From Rhynochetos jubatus (taxonomy: Eukaryota > Chordata > Aves > Eurypygiformes > Rhynochetidae): a DNA stretch of 64,000 nucleotides. A program made the position numbers and the translations under genes. Position 1 is the first letter of the stretch. Each line of letters begins with the position of its first letter. The stretch lies in the NCBI GenBank assembly GCA_027574665.1, contig CM050650.1:100165086-100229085 (forward strand), in the 5' to 3' direction. The notes under the pieces were generated by a model, which was not told where the DNA came from, searched no databases, and saw nothing but the letters and a program-made list of their open reading frames with translations. This document shows, in pieces, positions 1 to 13,700 of the stretch.

Positions 1-1490
1 ACCTCCAGCTGAATTAAACTTCCACTAATTGATTAGCAACTGTATGATGACCAGAGCTGTTTGATGGAAAGGGTGGTACACTGGCCCTTCAGCCAGGCTG
101 AAGTCCTAAACAGCTCCTCTCAGACACATTTACAGATGTGTACAATAGGCACTGCACTACCTCTCCTTACTGGTTTTGAGCCCAGAGACAGGGAAAGCTC
201 CCTACAGAGCTTCCAGGCTAACACACCTGTTTTCATCTTTCTTTTTAGTGCATGGAAGAAAAAAAAAACCCACAACACAGCAGCATACTTGCCGACTTAA
301 AATCCCTCTACAGAGCATTTGCAGGAGCTGTTGTGTATGGGTGACTGCATTCCCTGACTGTAAAAACAGAAATGCTGCTACTAAAAATGGCTATCTACCT
401 GAGAATTGATAGAACAGTGAGGAAATTCACACATAAGGTGTCTTGAGTAAGAGACAGCAACTACAAGGAGGTCTCATTTCTAAAAGCAAACCCATTCATA
501 GGCCAACCCCAAATTGGAGCAATCCCCAATTCTTGAAAGGACAGCTACTCAAGACCAAACAGCTTTTTCCACTTGGAACACAAAAGGCTCATATTCAAGG
601 TTGTGACCTAGGTAGACCTCTTCATGAGGGGCTGAGCACAGCAGATCAGAGTATCAGATCATAACACGAGTCCTCTCGTCTCCAGACTTAACTGGATTAT
701 TCTGCACAGGGCCTACAAGATGACCATAGCATCAAACTGACAACATAGTATTTTGGGAACAAGCAGAAGGGACATAAACAATCTCCCACACAAGGACTTA
801 ATGCCTTTAGATGGTACCACACAGTGACAGGTCCGGTTTTAATTATTGTACCAAAAATGTCCCAACTAGATGGAGCTCCTGAATAACACATGATTTTTTC
901 CATTAACTCACTATCATGGCCTGCCCTGTTTGTCCTGGCAGTATATAAACCTTGCTTTGAAAAAAAAAAAAAAAAACCAACTTAAATCTAAACACTGTCT
1001 TCTCCTACCTCTCCTTTAAAGGCTCTTCACCTAATTCAAGTACAAGGGCTGAGAAGCACATGGTGTCCAGAGTAAGGATGTTTCACAGTCCACTTCCAGC
1101 AAGTCAGAAATTGAACTCCAGGACTGTCTTACAAACAGTCTTCTGTTTCCAGAAGAGAAAAAAAAAAATCCAGCCAAGTCATGTTTTTACAAAAACTGTA
1201 GAAGTCTCCCTAGAAAAACCATCAGTGAAACAAATATGCTAAGCACGTTTGTGCAAGAGACACCCAGACCTCTTTGCAATTGTATCTACGTAGACGTTGT
1301 GGCCATTTCTACAAGGTAACTTTAACCTTGGCAAAATACACCCACAGCTTCAGTGCTTCCATGAAAAGCTTATGCAAATGTGTACATAAACTGATAAAGA
1401 CAGCACCTATGAAAGTCCACAGAAACTGATTTGTACTGACCTTATGTCTAGTTTTCCTCATTCACAAATAAAAAACCAGCAGTATGAAAG
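1..1490. other. Intergenic sequence past the 3' end of the ELOA-like gene
   Basis: No coding exon or repeat family is recognised. The only notable item is a run of 17 A at 960-976. From remembered synteny, LRRC1 could lie further left, but none of it is visible here. Confidence 0.5.
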
Positions 1491-1508
1491 GATTCAGATA
1501 TTCAAATT

Positions 1509-1514
1509 TTTATT
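1509..1514 (-). terminator. Polyadenylation signal AATAAA of the ELOA-like gene
   Basis: TTTATT on the plus strand is AATAAA on the gene strand, about 138 bp after the stop codon. Cleavage would fall near 1485-1500, giving a short 3' UTR of about 150-170 bp. Confidence 0.7.
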
Positions 1515-1651
1515 GCAAATCATTTGCCCCTGCAACGTTTCATAACTATTTTAACTAAGGCAAATTGCAGAATGTTTACATTAATGTTACTTTCATTAGC
1601 TGCAGCAGGTTATCCAAATAGTCACATAAGCTTCCAGTATGCAGCCTCATT

Positions 1652-1713
1652 TTACCGTCGCCCAGCTCTAATCTTCAATGCTTTCAAAGTTTTCCTCATG
1701 ATTGGTGCAATTG
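1652..1713 (-). CDS. ELOA-like: ELOA-like coding exon 11 (C-terminal tail)
   Basis: The acceptor is tttgttttttgaag, and the stop TAA is at 1652-1654. It encodes [19 protein letters not shown], clearly homologous to the end of ELOA (IAPMMAKTIKAFKNRFSRR). The preceding intron is only 135 bp. This short exon fixes the true end of the protein. Confidence 0.92.
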
Positions 1714-4700
1714 CTTCAAAAAACAAAGAGACAGACCAGTTAGGTTTATAGCTGTGACTTAAAAAGGTCTTCAGCATAATATTAAGCATGTATTAACAGA
1801 CAGTATGTTAAAACTATTATCTTGATAATCTTAGGAAATTTCATTTACTTTTGACAGGCTTCTTTCCATCTTGAGTGTTCACACTTGAACTACAGCTTCC
1901 ACTGTTGCTAGCAGGGATCAGATTTGATGAGTTGTTTCTACCTCTGCTTTCTTGAATCCCTGTTCTTTTAAAACAAGGAAATAAGAAAAGTTAGCATTTG
2001 ATATCAAACTACTGTTTGCTCTGGCTCATTTTGGAAAAGAAACCTGTTCAAACATTTAAGACTTTACACATTTAAAAATCATATGATAACTCATGTTAGA
2101 GGAGATCTCAGGTGGTCATCTAGTCCATTTCCATTCTTGTAGAAATTTTCCATGTATTAGATTTGATGCATCTTACTTGTCTTTAAAATTAAGTTAGCAG
2201 AATTTGCGACAGACCAGAATGTTTACCAACACCATTGTGATTCATAATGCCCTGTGCTCTAATTTGCTCTTGGTGTTTGTTTTCTTCTTTGAGCCCAGCT
2301 GAACTGCTAACTAGCTCTCTGACAGAAAATGAGGGCAAATTAAAAAAATTCTTGTGTAAAAGTAGGAATGTCTAGCAGAAAGCACAATAATTAACCCTAA
2401 ATATTAGGTCACAATCCTCAATCAATGGGACACGGAATGAGGCACACAGATACAGAACTGATGCCTACTGCTAAAGACAGTTAAACCAACACAGCATGAA
2501 AGTGTCAGCATGACATCACTGATCTGGGCAGCCTTGTACGCCTCAGAGCCAGTCACGGACGTCTGCTGCCAGTTATCTTACACTGCTGTACGCAGAACTG
2601 CCAACAGCAGCCTGCTAGGGAGCTGCACGTCTGCCACGGGACCTTTCTAGCTCCTGCAAGGCCAGCTTCTGAAGTGAAGATCTCAGTTGTATAAATTCCA
2701 CAACTTGGAAAAAAAAAAAAGACAGGTTTTCAGAGGCCATGGTCAAACCAATGACATTAAAGCCCCTAGTTTATCATGCCTGAGGAGAACATGTGGAAGA
2801 ACTGCTGCTGTGGGAAAGAAGCCATAAAAGGGTTGTTGCTCTGCCTTCTTAAGAAACAAGAGTTTGTTTAGGCACAATGAGTTTGTGTACAGCATTCAGC
2901 TACCAGTCGAGAGAATACTGGAGCAGAAAGGACATTCACACTACTGTACTTCAAGCACCTGAACTGGAAGGCTGCTCTGTCACACCACAGACACAACCTC
3001 CTGTAATGGCAACTGAAAGCAAGAGCCTAACTTGAAGTGCCTTAAGCTACTGCCTTGGTGAGGGACTATCTTTTCATTGAAAACAGCAACAGTATAGAAA
3101 GAAGCTTCCTAATTTCATCAGCTAAAGAGGAAGCTATAAAAACATTGTATCTGGTGTAAAAGCTGGTTTTAAGAAGTTCCTACATCTAGGCACATTCCTG
3201 CCCCATACCACCACCCTGAGCAGTAAGTCAAGCTCCTGAAATTCATGGACACTCACATGAATTCACACACGGAAATTCAAACACTTTCCCAGGGTTTTGT
3301 AGTGTTCCCCCCTGCTGTAAGTACAGGTCAGTTCAGTTATTCAGTTCATGTCCCTAACAGCAAACAATTACTGAGCACAAGTACATGCACTGCAACACCA
3401 TAACAGAAATAACTTTAAGTGACTCTACTGACATACTCAGCTATACTGTCAGTCTTGCATCACATGCAAAATCTTAAGTTTTAACCTCCCTGTTCCCAGC
3501 TACCTCTCACTATCCCCTCACATATGTGGCAACCTGTTCTCTAATTCAAATTAATGAAAAATGTTCCACCTGCTGCTCCCCCAAAAGGGATAATTCTGGG
3601 AGAGCTCGCTGAAGAGCAGTTATGCCAACACAGGAGCAACCACAGGCAATGGGGACAAGGGCAGGCACCATGCTCAGCGGCCACAGCAGAGCAAGAGTGA
3701 CCACAGCTTAAGATATCCATGTTCAGACAGTATGAATACTCTCCATTGCTTTTACAGTCCAACTGCTGGCACATGGACTCAACCACCTATGGAGTGCTTT
3801 TGAATCGAACTGCTGATTTTTCTTTCAGAAGAGAACAGATATTCAGACAGTAGAAACCAGCAGTCTTCTTCCCTTCTCACCTATGTGGGGACAGAGGTAG
3901 AAGCTGGTGCTACAGCTGGTTTATCTCCCTGTTGCAGCCATCTTCCTGGCTAAGAGTTCATTAGGCTGGCAGGAACAGCCAGACAGACATCACATCTCAG
4001 CTTTGGTTACCATGGCTGTTGAGCTACTCTGAACTAAGATGTCAATTTGGCTTTGTGCTGTACAAACATTTGTGGAATCCCAGTTTTCTGTTCCTCCAGT
4101 GATTAGTGTTGGCTACAGACTGACTGTTTGAGACACTCCTTTAAGGTGCCAAAGCCAAAACCCACCATCAAGAGTATTAAGAGTCACAGAGATTCACTCT
4201 GGTCAGCTATATCACTCCAGACAGCTGACTGGGATTTTATGAAAACAGGAGAACATGTGAAGCTACTAGGCAAGTTTATAAACACAAAACATCAACATTG
4301 GAATCTCTCCAGGATGAGAGATGTCAACCAGCATTAGTGTAAGAGGAAAAACAACAGCATCCACTCCCTCTCCAGCTGGGAGGGCAAATTCATCGCTGGC
4401 ACTTTTCTCCAAGGTGCAATGACAACACATACACAGCAGAGGAGCAAGCAAGTCTTAAAAGGCAAGTTACTTTTTAGTCACTAGCTGCTTAAAAAACGGC
4501 AAGAACACAGACAGCTTTTTATAACTTCAAAAATATTTTGCCGGCAAGCTTTTATACTGACAAAGATGTCTAAACTCAAATGAAAAGCATAGTACAGAAC
4601 ACTTACTTGCACTTCCCTGTGGGACGAAATTGGGTGACAGGTCCTGCTGTCCCGTGGATTTTTTGCTGTTGGCGAATGTTCTTGGGTGGTTTTGCCGCAC

Positions 4701-7700
4701 AGGTCACGTAAGTCAGTTTTACTTGTCTGCCTAATAAAGAAGCAAGGACAAGAGGATACATGACTTTTTGCCCTTTACGTTCAAAGCTTGGTTGATAATA
4801 TGGTTGTGTGGCTATTTCTAGGTTTAAATTGGGAAAAAAATTCAGAAAAGCAGAATCTGGTACCAAAGTAGTAACTGAACCATGGCAAATCATATAACAG
4901 ACTGCATAATAGGAAGAAATGCCTTAACTGGTATTTGTAATTACGTTTGTACTCTTTGCATTGTTGCTTAGAATTCTCAGTTTAACCAGTAAGGTAAGAT
5001 TTGTCTACTGTATGCTGCAAGTATTATGCATTAACATATTGTCTTAATACATGTATTTATTTTTTGAGCAATTTGTAAATTAAAAGGAACACTGTTCTTT
5101 CTGGATGACTTCTCCTAGAGGTACAGCTCCATGCAAACAAATCACTAAACCCTACATATTATAAAAAAATAACTGAAGAGACTGGGTTTCGTAAGCAGAA
5201 AAGCTAACCACAGGTTTTACCTTTTGGTTTCTCAGACTGAGCTGAAAGAATATTTTTTGTTAGCACCTTCAGTTTTTCTTCTCTCTGATTAAACAGTCTC
5301 AAGTACATTTCACGCCAAGATTCATATTCCAGTCGTCTTTCTCTTTTAAAGTCTCTTTGGCAGTGTTTCTTCCACAAGTGGTCAGACTCTTCTGTAAACA
5401 TCTAATTTGAACACAAGATATCTTAAATCAAAGCTTTAAAAAACAACATTTTCAAGAGTACCTGTTAGCCAAGCCTGTAGACAAAGCCCAATCCTGTGGT
5501 GGAGAAAGGCACAGAAGGAATCCCAGTGCACATGCTGTCACAGGTACCCCCACCACAGAGCATGGTCATGCCATGCAGAGAGACTGACTTCAGCCTAGAG
5601 ATCGCAGAGTTCTGTATTTGAGTTATGAGCCATGCCTACAGGCTAGGCTTGTGTTTCCAGCACAGGCTCTGGCCACACCAGCTCTCAAGCTTTAGGCATG
5701 CAGAGAAATGGCCAGCTTGCACTATGATGTGCTACACCCTCAGACCCTTGATGTGCAAATGCATCATGAAGCTGAAGTCCTAGCACTGTAAATAAGAAGT
5801 CTACCACACACATGAAATCCCACCCCAGATACTTCCCGATTGGCATGCTCTGCAGCCTTAACAGCTTATAACTTGAAAACAGTTGGTTCTGTTATGACTT
5901 TCCCAGCTATTTCAGTTAAATACCTTAGTCTTGAGGTTTAACTTATTTTAAGAAACAAATACTCTTCTACCAACACTGACTGTCTCTTAACCATCAGTAA
6001 CGATTCTCCCAAATCATTAAAATCCTGCCACTTGAGTAAGGGAGGCTTGATAATGACAGCCAAATTGCAAGAAATAAGTATGGAAGATAGAAAACCAGTG
6101 TAACCCGTGGAGAATCAACAAAGAGGGTGCAAGGAAGCCAGAAACAGATGCCTCATGTCATCCATGGTTCCTCGAATTTAACAAGGCAGAGTTTACCGTA
6201 TTACATTGCTCTATTCGAAACAATTGCTCTGGTGTGCAACATGTTAGCACAGGCTCTAGAATTTCAAAGGGCACACCTCCTACTTCACGTAGCGCTACAA
6301 AAGAGGACAGTACTTTCAGTATTTCATTTATTTTACTCAATGGGTAACACCACTCAAACAGTTTAAAAATAAAAATACAGATTAATTTTAGCTAGCATTA
6401 ACAGAACATGTGTTTTGAAGTCAGGCTATGAAGACATTTATAAAAATCGGCAGTTCCACACTGACTGGCAGTTGTATTTGGAGGATAGGGACAGCATCTT
6501 TGAATAGCTATTGCACCATCTTTACCAGTGGGCATCACACCCCTCTCTGCCTACACAAGGGAATAAACTATTTCTTGATCACACATATTTACGTAAACAA
6601 ACGAGGCAGGGACACACACAACATCCATACTTTTTGGCTTATAATCTATAGGACATTATATTTTAACTAAAATTGGAACTTAAAAAAGTTTTCAAAACAA
6701 AACTACATTTTTGCACAGCCATAAATATTTTTGGGGTTTTTTTTTAATTACTTTTCAACCTGCTCTGAGTCACCATTTGTAGGGAGGGGTAACATCTTTT
6801 AGTAGGCCACCTGTTGGCATGGAGAAAAAAAAACTGATACACATTCAGGCACAGCCTGCTACAAACCCTTTAAAAAGTACTCACAGTCAATATTATTTTG
6901 AAGCACGCGGATGCACTGTTCATACAGCGTAAGCATCTTAGAAAGACAGACTGGTTTAGAGCCAGAGTAAACTTGCATTTTAGAATTCAGTCTCTGTCCT
7001 GTGAATTGAACAGTGTCACTGCCTTGCTGGGGTGCTTCTACAACAGGTGGCAGGGAAGCTGCAAACAAAACATAAGGGTTTCCTTTACCTCCTGACATTT
7101 TACAATGCTTTCAACATTCAGCTTTGAAACACAGACAGTAGGACATATGTATACTCCTTTTTCTTGAAATACAAAGTTACTGCATTACAGTTTGGGGCCC
7201 CTTACATGTATTATGTTACTGAAGTCCATTCATCATCACTAACACAGCACGTATATTGCGAGTGAGCTGCACCAACTCAAGCCAGCCATATGGTATTTAG
7301 CTCAGGCCTACACGAGCTGTATTCATATCTACATGACTGTTACCAGTCTACAGCACATTAGTGGCCCTCCCATGTTATCCTTGAGTAGCCAGAAGCTGCA
7401 ATAGCAGTGATCTTTCAAGATCAAAGCAATACAAAACCACCACAACCTTACAAGAGCTGCCAGGGGAACCGGGTACTTTTTGTCACCTACCTATATAGGT
7501 GCTAGCAAGTTCCTATGCCAAAGCTAAACACAGTGCCTCCTCTATTTCTACTAGGGCTTTGCGTGCTACAGACAGGAATAAAGATAAATGGAGCCTGTAG
7601 AACCACCACCTGATCTGTGCCTTCCCTACATCCGTGGTAACCTTCACAGTCCTCCCTTCAGCAAGCCATAAGAGGGAAGCCTTTATAACTCCCCTCAGCT

Positions 7701-10700
7701 TCAACATGATTTCCTCAGATGCTTCCTCAAAAAGCTAAGGTGAGGCATTTCTTTCCATGGACAGATGAGCTAATATACTTTATTAGGAAAGGGGATAAAG
7801 ATGTCTCTACACAGAGCTGTGAAAAACTGCACAATCTCACACTCATCCACCTTGCATACTACTTACCTTTAAAGTCTGCAGCATATGGTGGAGATGAGAT
7901 TGAGAGGTCTGTCAGAAATTTAGGCAGTGGAATATTAAGAAGATCTTGGAGGGATGCCACCTTGGCCTGTGCACAGTCAAGGAAACATTGGTTCAACATT
8001 ACAAATTTGGATCTACTGAGACTTAAAACAAGCTACAAAAAACCCACAACCCTTAAGCAAATCCTAGAGTTAACTAGCATAACTGCAATTATTGCTCTTC
8101 TCCTCTACAAAGTACTCAATGGATTCCGTTGCAGTAATCAGTGCACCCTTTCATACTCTACTTACTAAGACTACATCACAACAGAAACCTAGTGGGATAT
8201 CTGCAACCAGTGCATTAAAAGAGATTAAAGAACCGAAGATGTGTTCAGCTAACAAGCTTTCAGATAGATCACTACTGAGGTTAGAGGCATGCAGTGAATG
8301 AGACCAAACCACAATTAAATGCTTAAAGGCAACTAAATGCCATCCTGAAAGAAAAGAAAAAGCCTTATATCTGGTCCTATCAAGTCTCCTATACTGTGCT
8401 GGATAAATGTAAAGTTTTCACAGATAAACCCTTAAAAGGGGATTTAAAGATGCAGCAGTCTAGTAAGTACATGTGCCTACAAATGCTCAGCATTGTGCAA
8501 CATCTATATTGGGTCCTAGGTGTCCTCCAATTGTAAACCAGGCACTTACAGCCCAAAACTTGTACCTCTCTGAACTTGTTTTCAGTATCTTTAGTAATTT
8601 TTCACAACTGCTTGAACATCCAAGATTTTTTCCTCAGTTCATGCTAGAGTATCATACTCTACACATTAATATTTCTCCATCTAGGACAAAAAAACCCCCT
8701 CCACATTCAGACTGCAGATCTTGTACAATAAACAAAGCCTGGAGCTTTCACATCACAGTAAAGAAATTCTGAGGAGACCTCTAATTTCCAGCGCACAAAA
8801 GGGCTTCATTTAAAAGGTCTAATTAACACACATGTTTAGATCTTCCTTGGCTCAGAGGAGCTAATTAACCTTCTTCCACTTCAAGGGACTAGGACAGTTC
8901 ACATTATGAAGATGTAAAAGCTATTTTTATATGCAATACTGTGGTTTACTTCAATGCATTAAAAGAAGAAAGTTCAGTTCCACTGCAGACTTCAACATTC
9001 ACTATTAAAGAACCACAGCATCTAACCAATCAATTGTTCTATGTCTCAGACAACAGCTGCGAGTCACAAATCAGGCTGGCCAAGAGTGGAAGGGGACATC
9101 TTTCCAGAGGTAAGTACCTTTACTTTGTGGGTAAAAAGCAGATTAGCCGACATGGAACAAAGACTATTGCTATATTGGAAATCACCCTAAAAATACAAGG
9201 CAAGTTGGTTGTAAACTGCCAGCATACAAGAAACAATCTTTTTTTGCCCCAATTATTGCAATTCTTGGCAACTGCAATTCAGCTGATGTCACAGCCATGC
9301 AATCTGTTGCTTAAAACAAGCACAGCCGAATTTCACCGAAAATAAGAGTCCAAAGAACTTACTCATCTGCAGTTTAGTTGCTAGTATCTCAACCATGCAG
9401 TGGTTTACCTTTTTATTGGGAGTCTCCGACTGATCACCCTCACATTTTTTCACATCTTCCTCTGCCTCTTTTGCATGAGAATATTTTGAAGTCTTTTGTG
9501 TTAATGAGCTGTTGTTCTGTTCACTGCACTTCTTCCACTGTTCACCACGTGTGGAACAAGCCTTCCTCTTTCTTTTTTTTGGAACCTGATCATAATTAAG
9601 ATAAGATTCAAAAGACATAGTAGGAGGCTCAAATTCCTCATCACTTGATAATTTGTCTTTTCTTTTCATGACAAGTTTTTGGTTTGGTTTCTTCACATGC
9701 TTAGGATTTCTCTGCTTGGAAGCATCTTTACTAGGCTGTTCCTTCAGGGGTGACAAGTCCTTCCTGGCTACAGAGGAACACTGCTTGTCTGAAACTTTCT
9801 TGCTGTCTGTGGAGGTTCTCGCTTTGAAGTCATCTTCTTCAGCTTGAAGATGGGTACCCTGGGAAGTATGCTTAGAACCACTGCTGCTACATTCTTTATT
9901 ATCACATACTTTTTGCGACACAGAATCTCTACTTTGGTGAGTCCTTTTACTACAATTATGCTGCTTATCCAACTTTTTAGAAATGGAAGCCCTATTGGAT
10001 CTTCTGGAGGCCAGTACAGATGCTTTGGACTTCTCCAAAGGCTTAATGTCCTTGGAAACAGAAGTTTGTGTCTTCTCTTTTTCAGTATTTTGTTTTCTTC
10101 CTCTGTGACCACTGCAACATAAAATAATGATAATCACATCCCATACCACAACTGATGCTAAATTCTTGAACAACCAATCTTTTTGCCTATATTAGTAAAA
10201 CTAAAAGCATTAAATCACACCACACGTCATAATTTTACAAGACCCAGAACTGTGCTCTTATTCTTCCATTATCAGTACAGAATCCCAAAGAAGCAGCTCT
10301 TGGGTCCAGCACTGCTAAATATTGCAACAAGAACCAACAGCAAGACAAGTGGGGAGCAGGGACATAACCATCAGTAGGAAAACATGCCTGACATGACTGT
10401 TTATAACATGTTAGATAACCACCTTTCATACAAGCTTCCCTGCATGCTTTATAATGGACACAGTATTTGAATTAACATGTTCTGTAGGTGATACAGATTA
10501 CAACAAGCAAAGCATAAAGGCTGACCTATCACTGGTACTGGTATTGCACTTTCCCACTGTTTGTACAGTTTCAGGTTTAAAAAGCACTATTTAATAAATC
10601 TAAACCTTTGGCTTTCTCAGCTTAACTGCCTCAAACTGGCAGAGGTCGGCAAAACATCTAAAGCACAGTCAGCCTGGCCGTGGCAGTGGTGCAGCTTCAT

Positions 10701-13700
10701 TCTGACAAGAAATCACACCTCTTTGGTGGGACTTCTCCAGTATCAGGAGACCCTCCTTCAGTCCACAAGAACGTTATAGGAAAGCCCCCTATACAATCAA
10801 ACCACTGGAGAGCTGCCTCATTTCACCACCATCTCTGGGAAGAAAGAGCAAGCGTCCCGCTTCTCACTTCCCATTTCCCTGAAACGCAGAGCAGTGCCCA
10901 TCATTGGCTTAGCCCTGCTTGCATCAACTGGGACCTAAGAACTTGTGCCAGTAAAAGAAAAGCAGCTGAAGTCACAGTGCGGGCTGGCTAACTGACCAAT
11001 AGTGGTTCTCTGCTTTGTTTTCTGATATTTTATAAGAGATAAATTCCTATTTCCATCCTATCTATGCATTCGTCCTAATGCATATTTACCATTCCAAACA
11101 CTTTCATAAGCTTTCCAATCTGTATCCTGAAGTTATAGAACAGCATAATTAATTTTCAGATAAGTTAGTTCACACCTACCTTTTATTTTCTGGAGGAATA
11201 AGTTTTTTCCATTGTTTTACCAGGGTTTTAGCTACATTCCCAGCAGTGGCATGTTTCCCAAAACTGTTAACCACTTTGCCTATGCCAGTTTCCTGTTGAA
11301 GACAGTGCAAGAAAGACGAGCAGAATAAATCACAACCAACATCCCAAATAAAACCTTCTCTGACATGGCTACAAACAGTATTAGCCTAGCAGTCAGAGCA
11401 GTCTTAGGGCAGCTAAAGAAATACACACACTCCACTCATACTGCAAACAGAATTGAAGGGCATGTAGATATTTATAACCAAATATGGGGAACAATCCAGT
11501 CTTAATTCATAAGAAAAGTAATTTTTCTCCATTAAATGTACATATTTCAGGAATCTCACTTGGCTCAATTGCTTATGCCCACAAAATGCATACTGCTCCA
11601 GTGAATTAGATTAATCAATTCAAATTCCCTTTAGGCTTAGGCTGGTACATTTTAGCATGTTAGAGCGCATATACGATGGAGCTATTGTAATCTAAAATGC
11701 ATCTCAACCAGGAGTAGTTGCATTGGCGTAGAGGGGTTAGAGGAGCAGAGTTCATATGGCTAAACAGAGTCTCTGTTTCGGTCACAGGAGAAAAACTAAC
11801 CCTTGCCATTTAAAACCTGTCATTTTCTCTTTTCCCCAGTACAATTATTTTTACATTACCATTATGCCTCCAAGCTTTGCTCTAGTTAGTTTCAGATTGT
11901 TTAATCACAACTATCTTGCAGACTTTGAGTGCATATAGAATCACAGGGGATTTTTTTCATCCTGTATTATCAATAAACATCTGAACTCTCACTTTCAAGA
12001 TGCATAACAAAACCTGGAATTCACTGGTTAGCAGCAACCTGTTAATGCTCTCACTAGCTACTGAAATGATAGCTCTTGCTCAGACTTCACAGGAGTATGT
12101 TATGTGCTACTCCCACATAGTCTGCTCACACCTTCGAAAGGATTCCTTAAATTCACTTTAAGGATATTTAGCTTCTATATAATTTGAACAATGCTGGTTG
12201 CTAGGTCAGTGTATTGCAAATAGATGCAAAAACTTTGTTGGTATTATTTCCTAAAGCTACTTATGTTCTTCAAATACATTAAAAATACGTGGAGTCCTCA
12301 GCTGTAAGACATCTCTTTCCTCTATTTCACGTGAAAGATTACATCAAAGTCTGTCGCATTATAAAACATGCAAGTTTGCTGGGAACATAAGTTGTCTGAA
12401 GAATCCCTTTGTCATTTTAAACAATTAACTGCAACATGAGATTATTTTGTTTTCCAATAAAAATACATAAATATCGCTGTATTCCAGTAGAAGTCTATCT
12501 GGTTTTAGGCAGGCAAATGCCTGAACAGGCCAAATACCTTGATTACCATATTTTTCTCTTCCTCTTCAAACAGCTCTCTTGCAAAAGCCTACATCTTTCT
12601 TCTTCCCAAAACACAGACACACTGCTCATAATAACTAGAAGCTTCATAGTGTGAGAATTTCCAACATAAAATTTGATAGGTTACAAATCACAAGTATCCT
12701 CACCTGGAAGGCCTGCTCTTTAAATGCAAGAAACTAATCTTGAGCTGCTATTGTAAGACAGAAGATTTGGACAAGTGACCTAAAGAATGGTTCACCCATG
12801 CATTGAGCTGAAAGCAGTTTTACAGTGAGAAGAAACCAACACTGAGTAGCAAAGTGTCCTCTGTATACTCAGATTCCTGCTCAGCACTATCACTGTTGGC
12901 ATAATACTGTGTTTGTCAAGTTGTATGCCCAGCTTCCCACTGGGCTTTTGGAAAAAGCTCCATGACTCCTTGTACACAGCTCTAACTGAAACACAATTAA
13001 GAGTCAAAATTACAAAACACACATTCATGGCTTCTATGATTGCAGAGCCCTGACATCTACACAGTAAGTCACTACAGAAGAGTTTAATGTATTACTGGCC
13101 ACTTACCACTAGAACATCCAGTGATATATCCAAATCCTGTAGTACCTTAAGAGTTCTTATAATCTGGAAGGAAACATTAGATTTTTAAAAATAAATATTC
13201 ATAAATTCTGCTGGTTTTCTCATCCTCAGTCACCTGTTTAATCCAAAAACACTCAACAGTGTTAAGAGGAATACCAAGTAACTCTAGGAAAATATAAGTA
13301 TTCCCTTATAGCACATCAGGGCTGTGCTTGAAATCTGTGCTGTTAATCAATACAGTTCTGCCAACCCCTCCATTTCCATAACACCAGAAAATCCAGTAGG
13401 TATGAGTTTACCACTATGGAGATTACATTAAAGATGACTAATACAGTAGTACAGGGTACATACATATGCCCATACTCCTCGTGTAGCAGTGACCCTCATT
13501 TGTCACAGAGCCAACAGAAAAGCTGCATTAAGGAGAACCACCTCGCAAAAACCACCAAGATGCCCAGCAGGTCTCCCACTCAGCACACCACTGCTTCAGT
13601 CTGGGCCAAGAAAGGGCAATAGAGCTAGTGGGAGCCCAGTTTGCGGAAAAATAAGGTTTTGAAACCTTAACTGCAATTTGTCCTTTAACAAAACAAGCTC

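Noticed and set aside
1841..1964. Exon 10 read through to a stop at 1841-1843 as the end of the ELOA-like protein
   Set aside because: A donor six bases before this stop joins in frame to an exon encoding the conserved elongin A tail, which is the better model. The read-through remains possible as a variant.
2085..2165. Possible old CR1 fragment (GGTCATCTAGTCCATTTCC)
   Set aside because: Only a short resemblance to CR1 3' ends, too weak to call without a repeat search.
7719..8168. 149-codon plus-strand frame
   Set aside because: It lies antisense to ELOA-like exon 5 and its flanking introns, with no recognisable product.
8941..9345. 134-codon plus-strand frame
   Set aside because: It lies within intron 4 of the ELOA-like gene on the opposite strand, with no family match.
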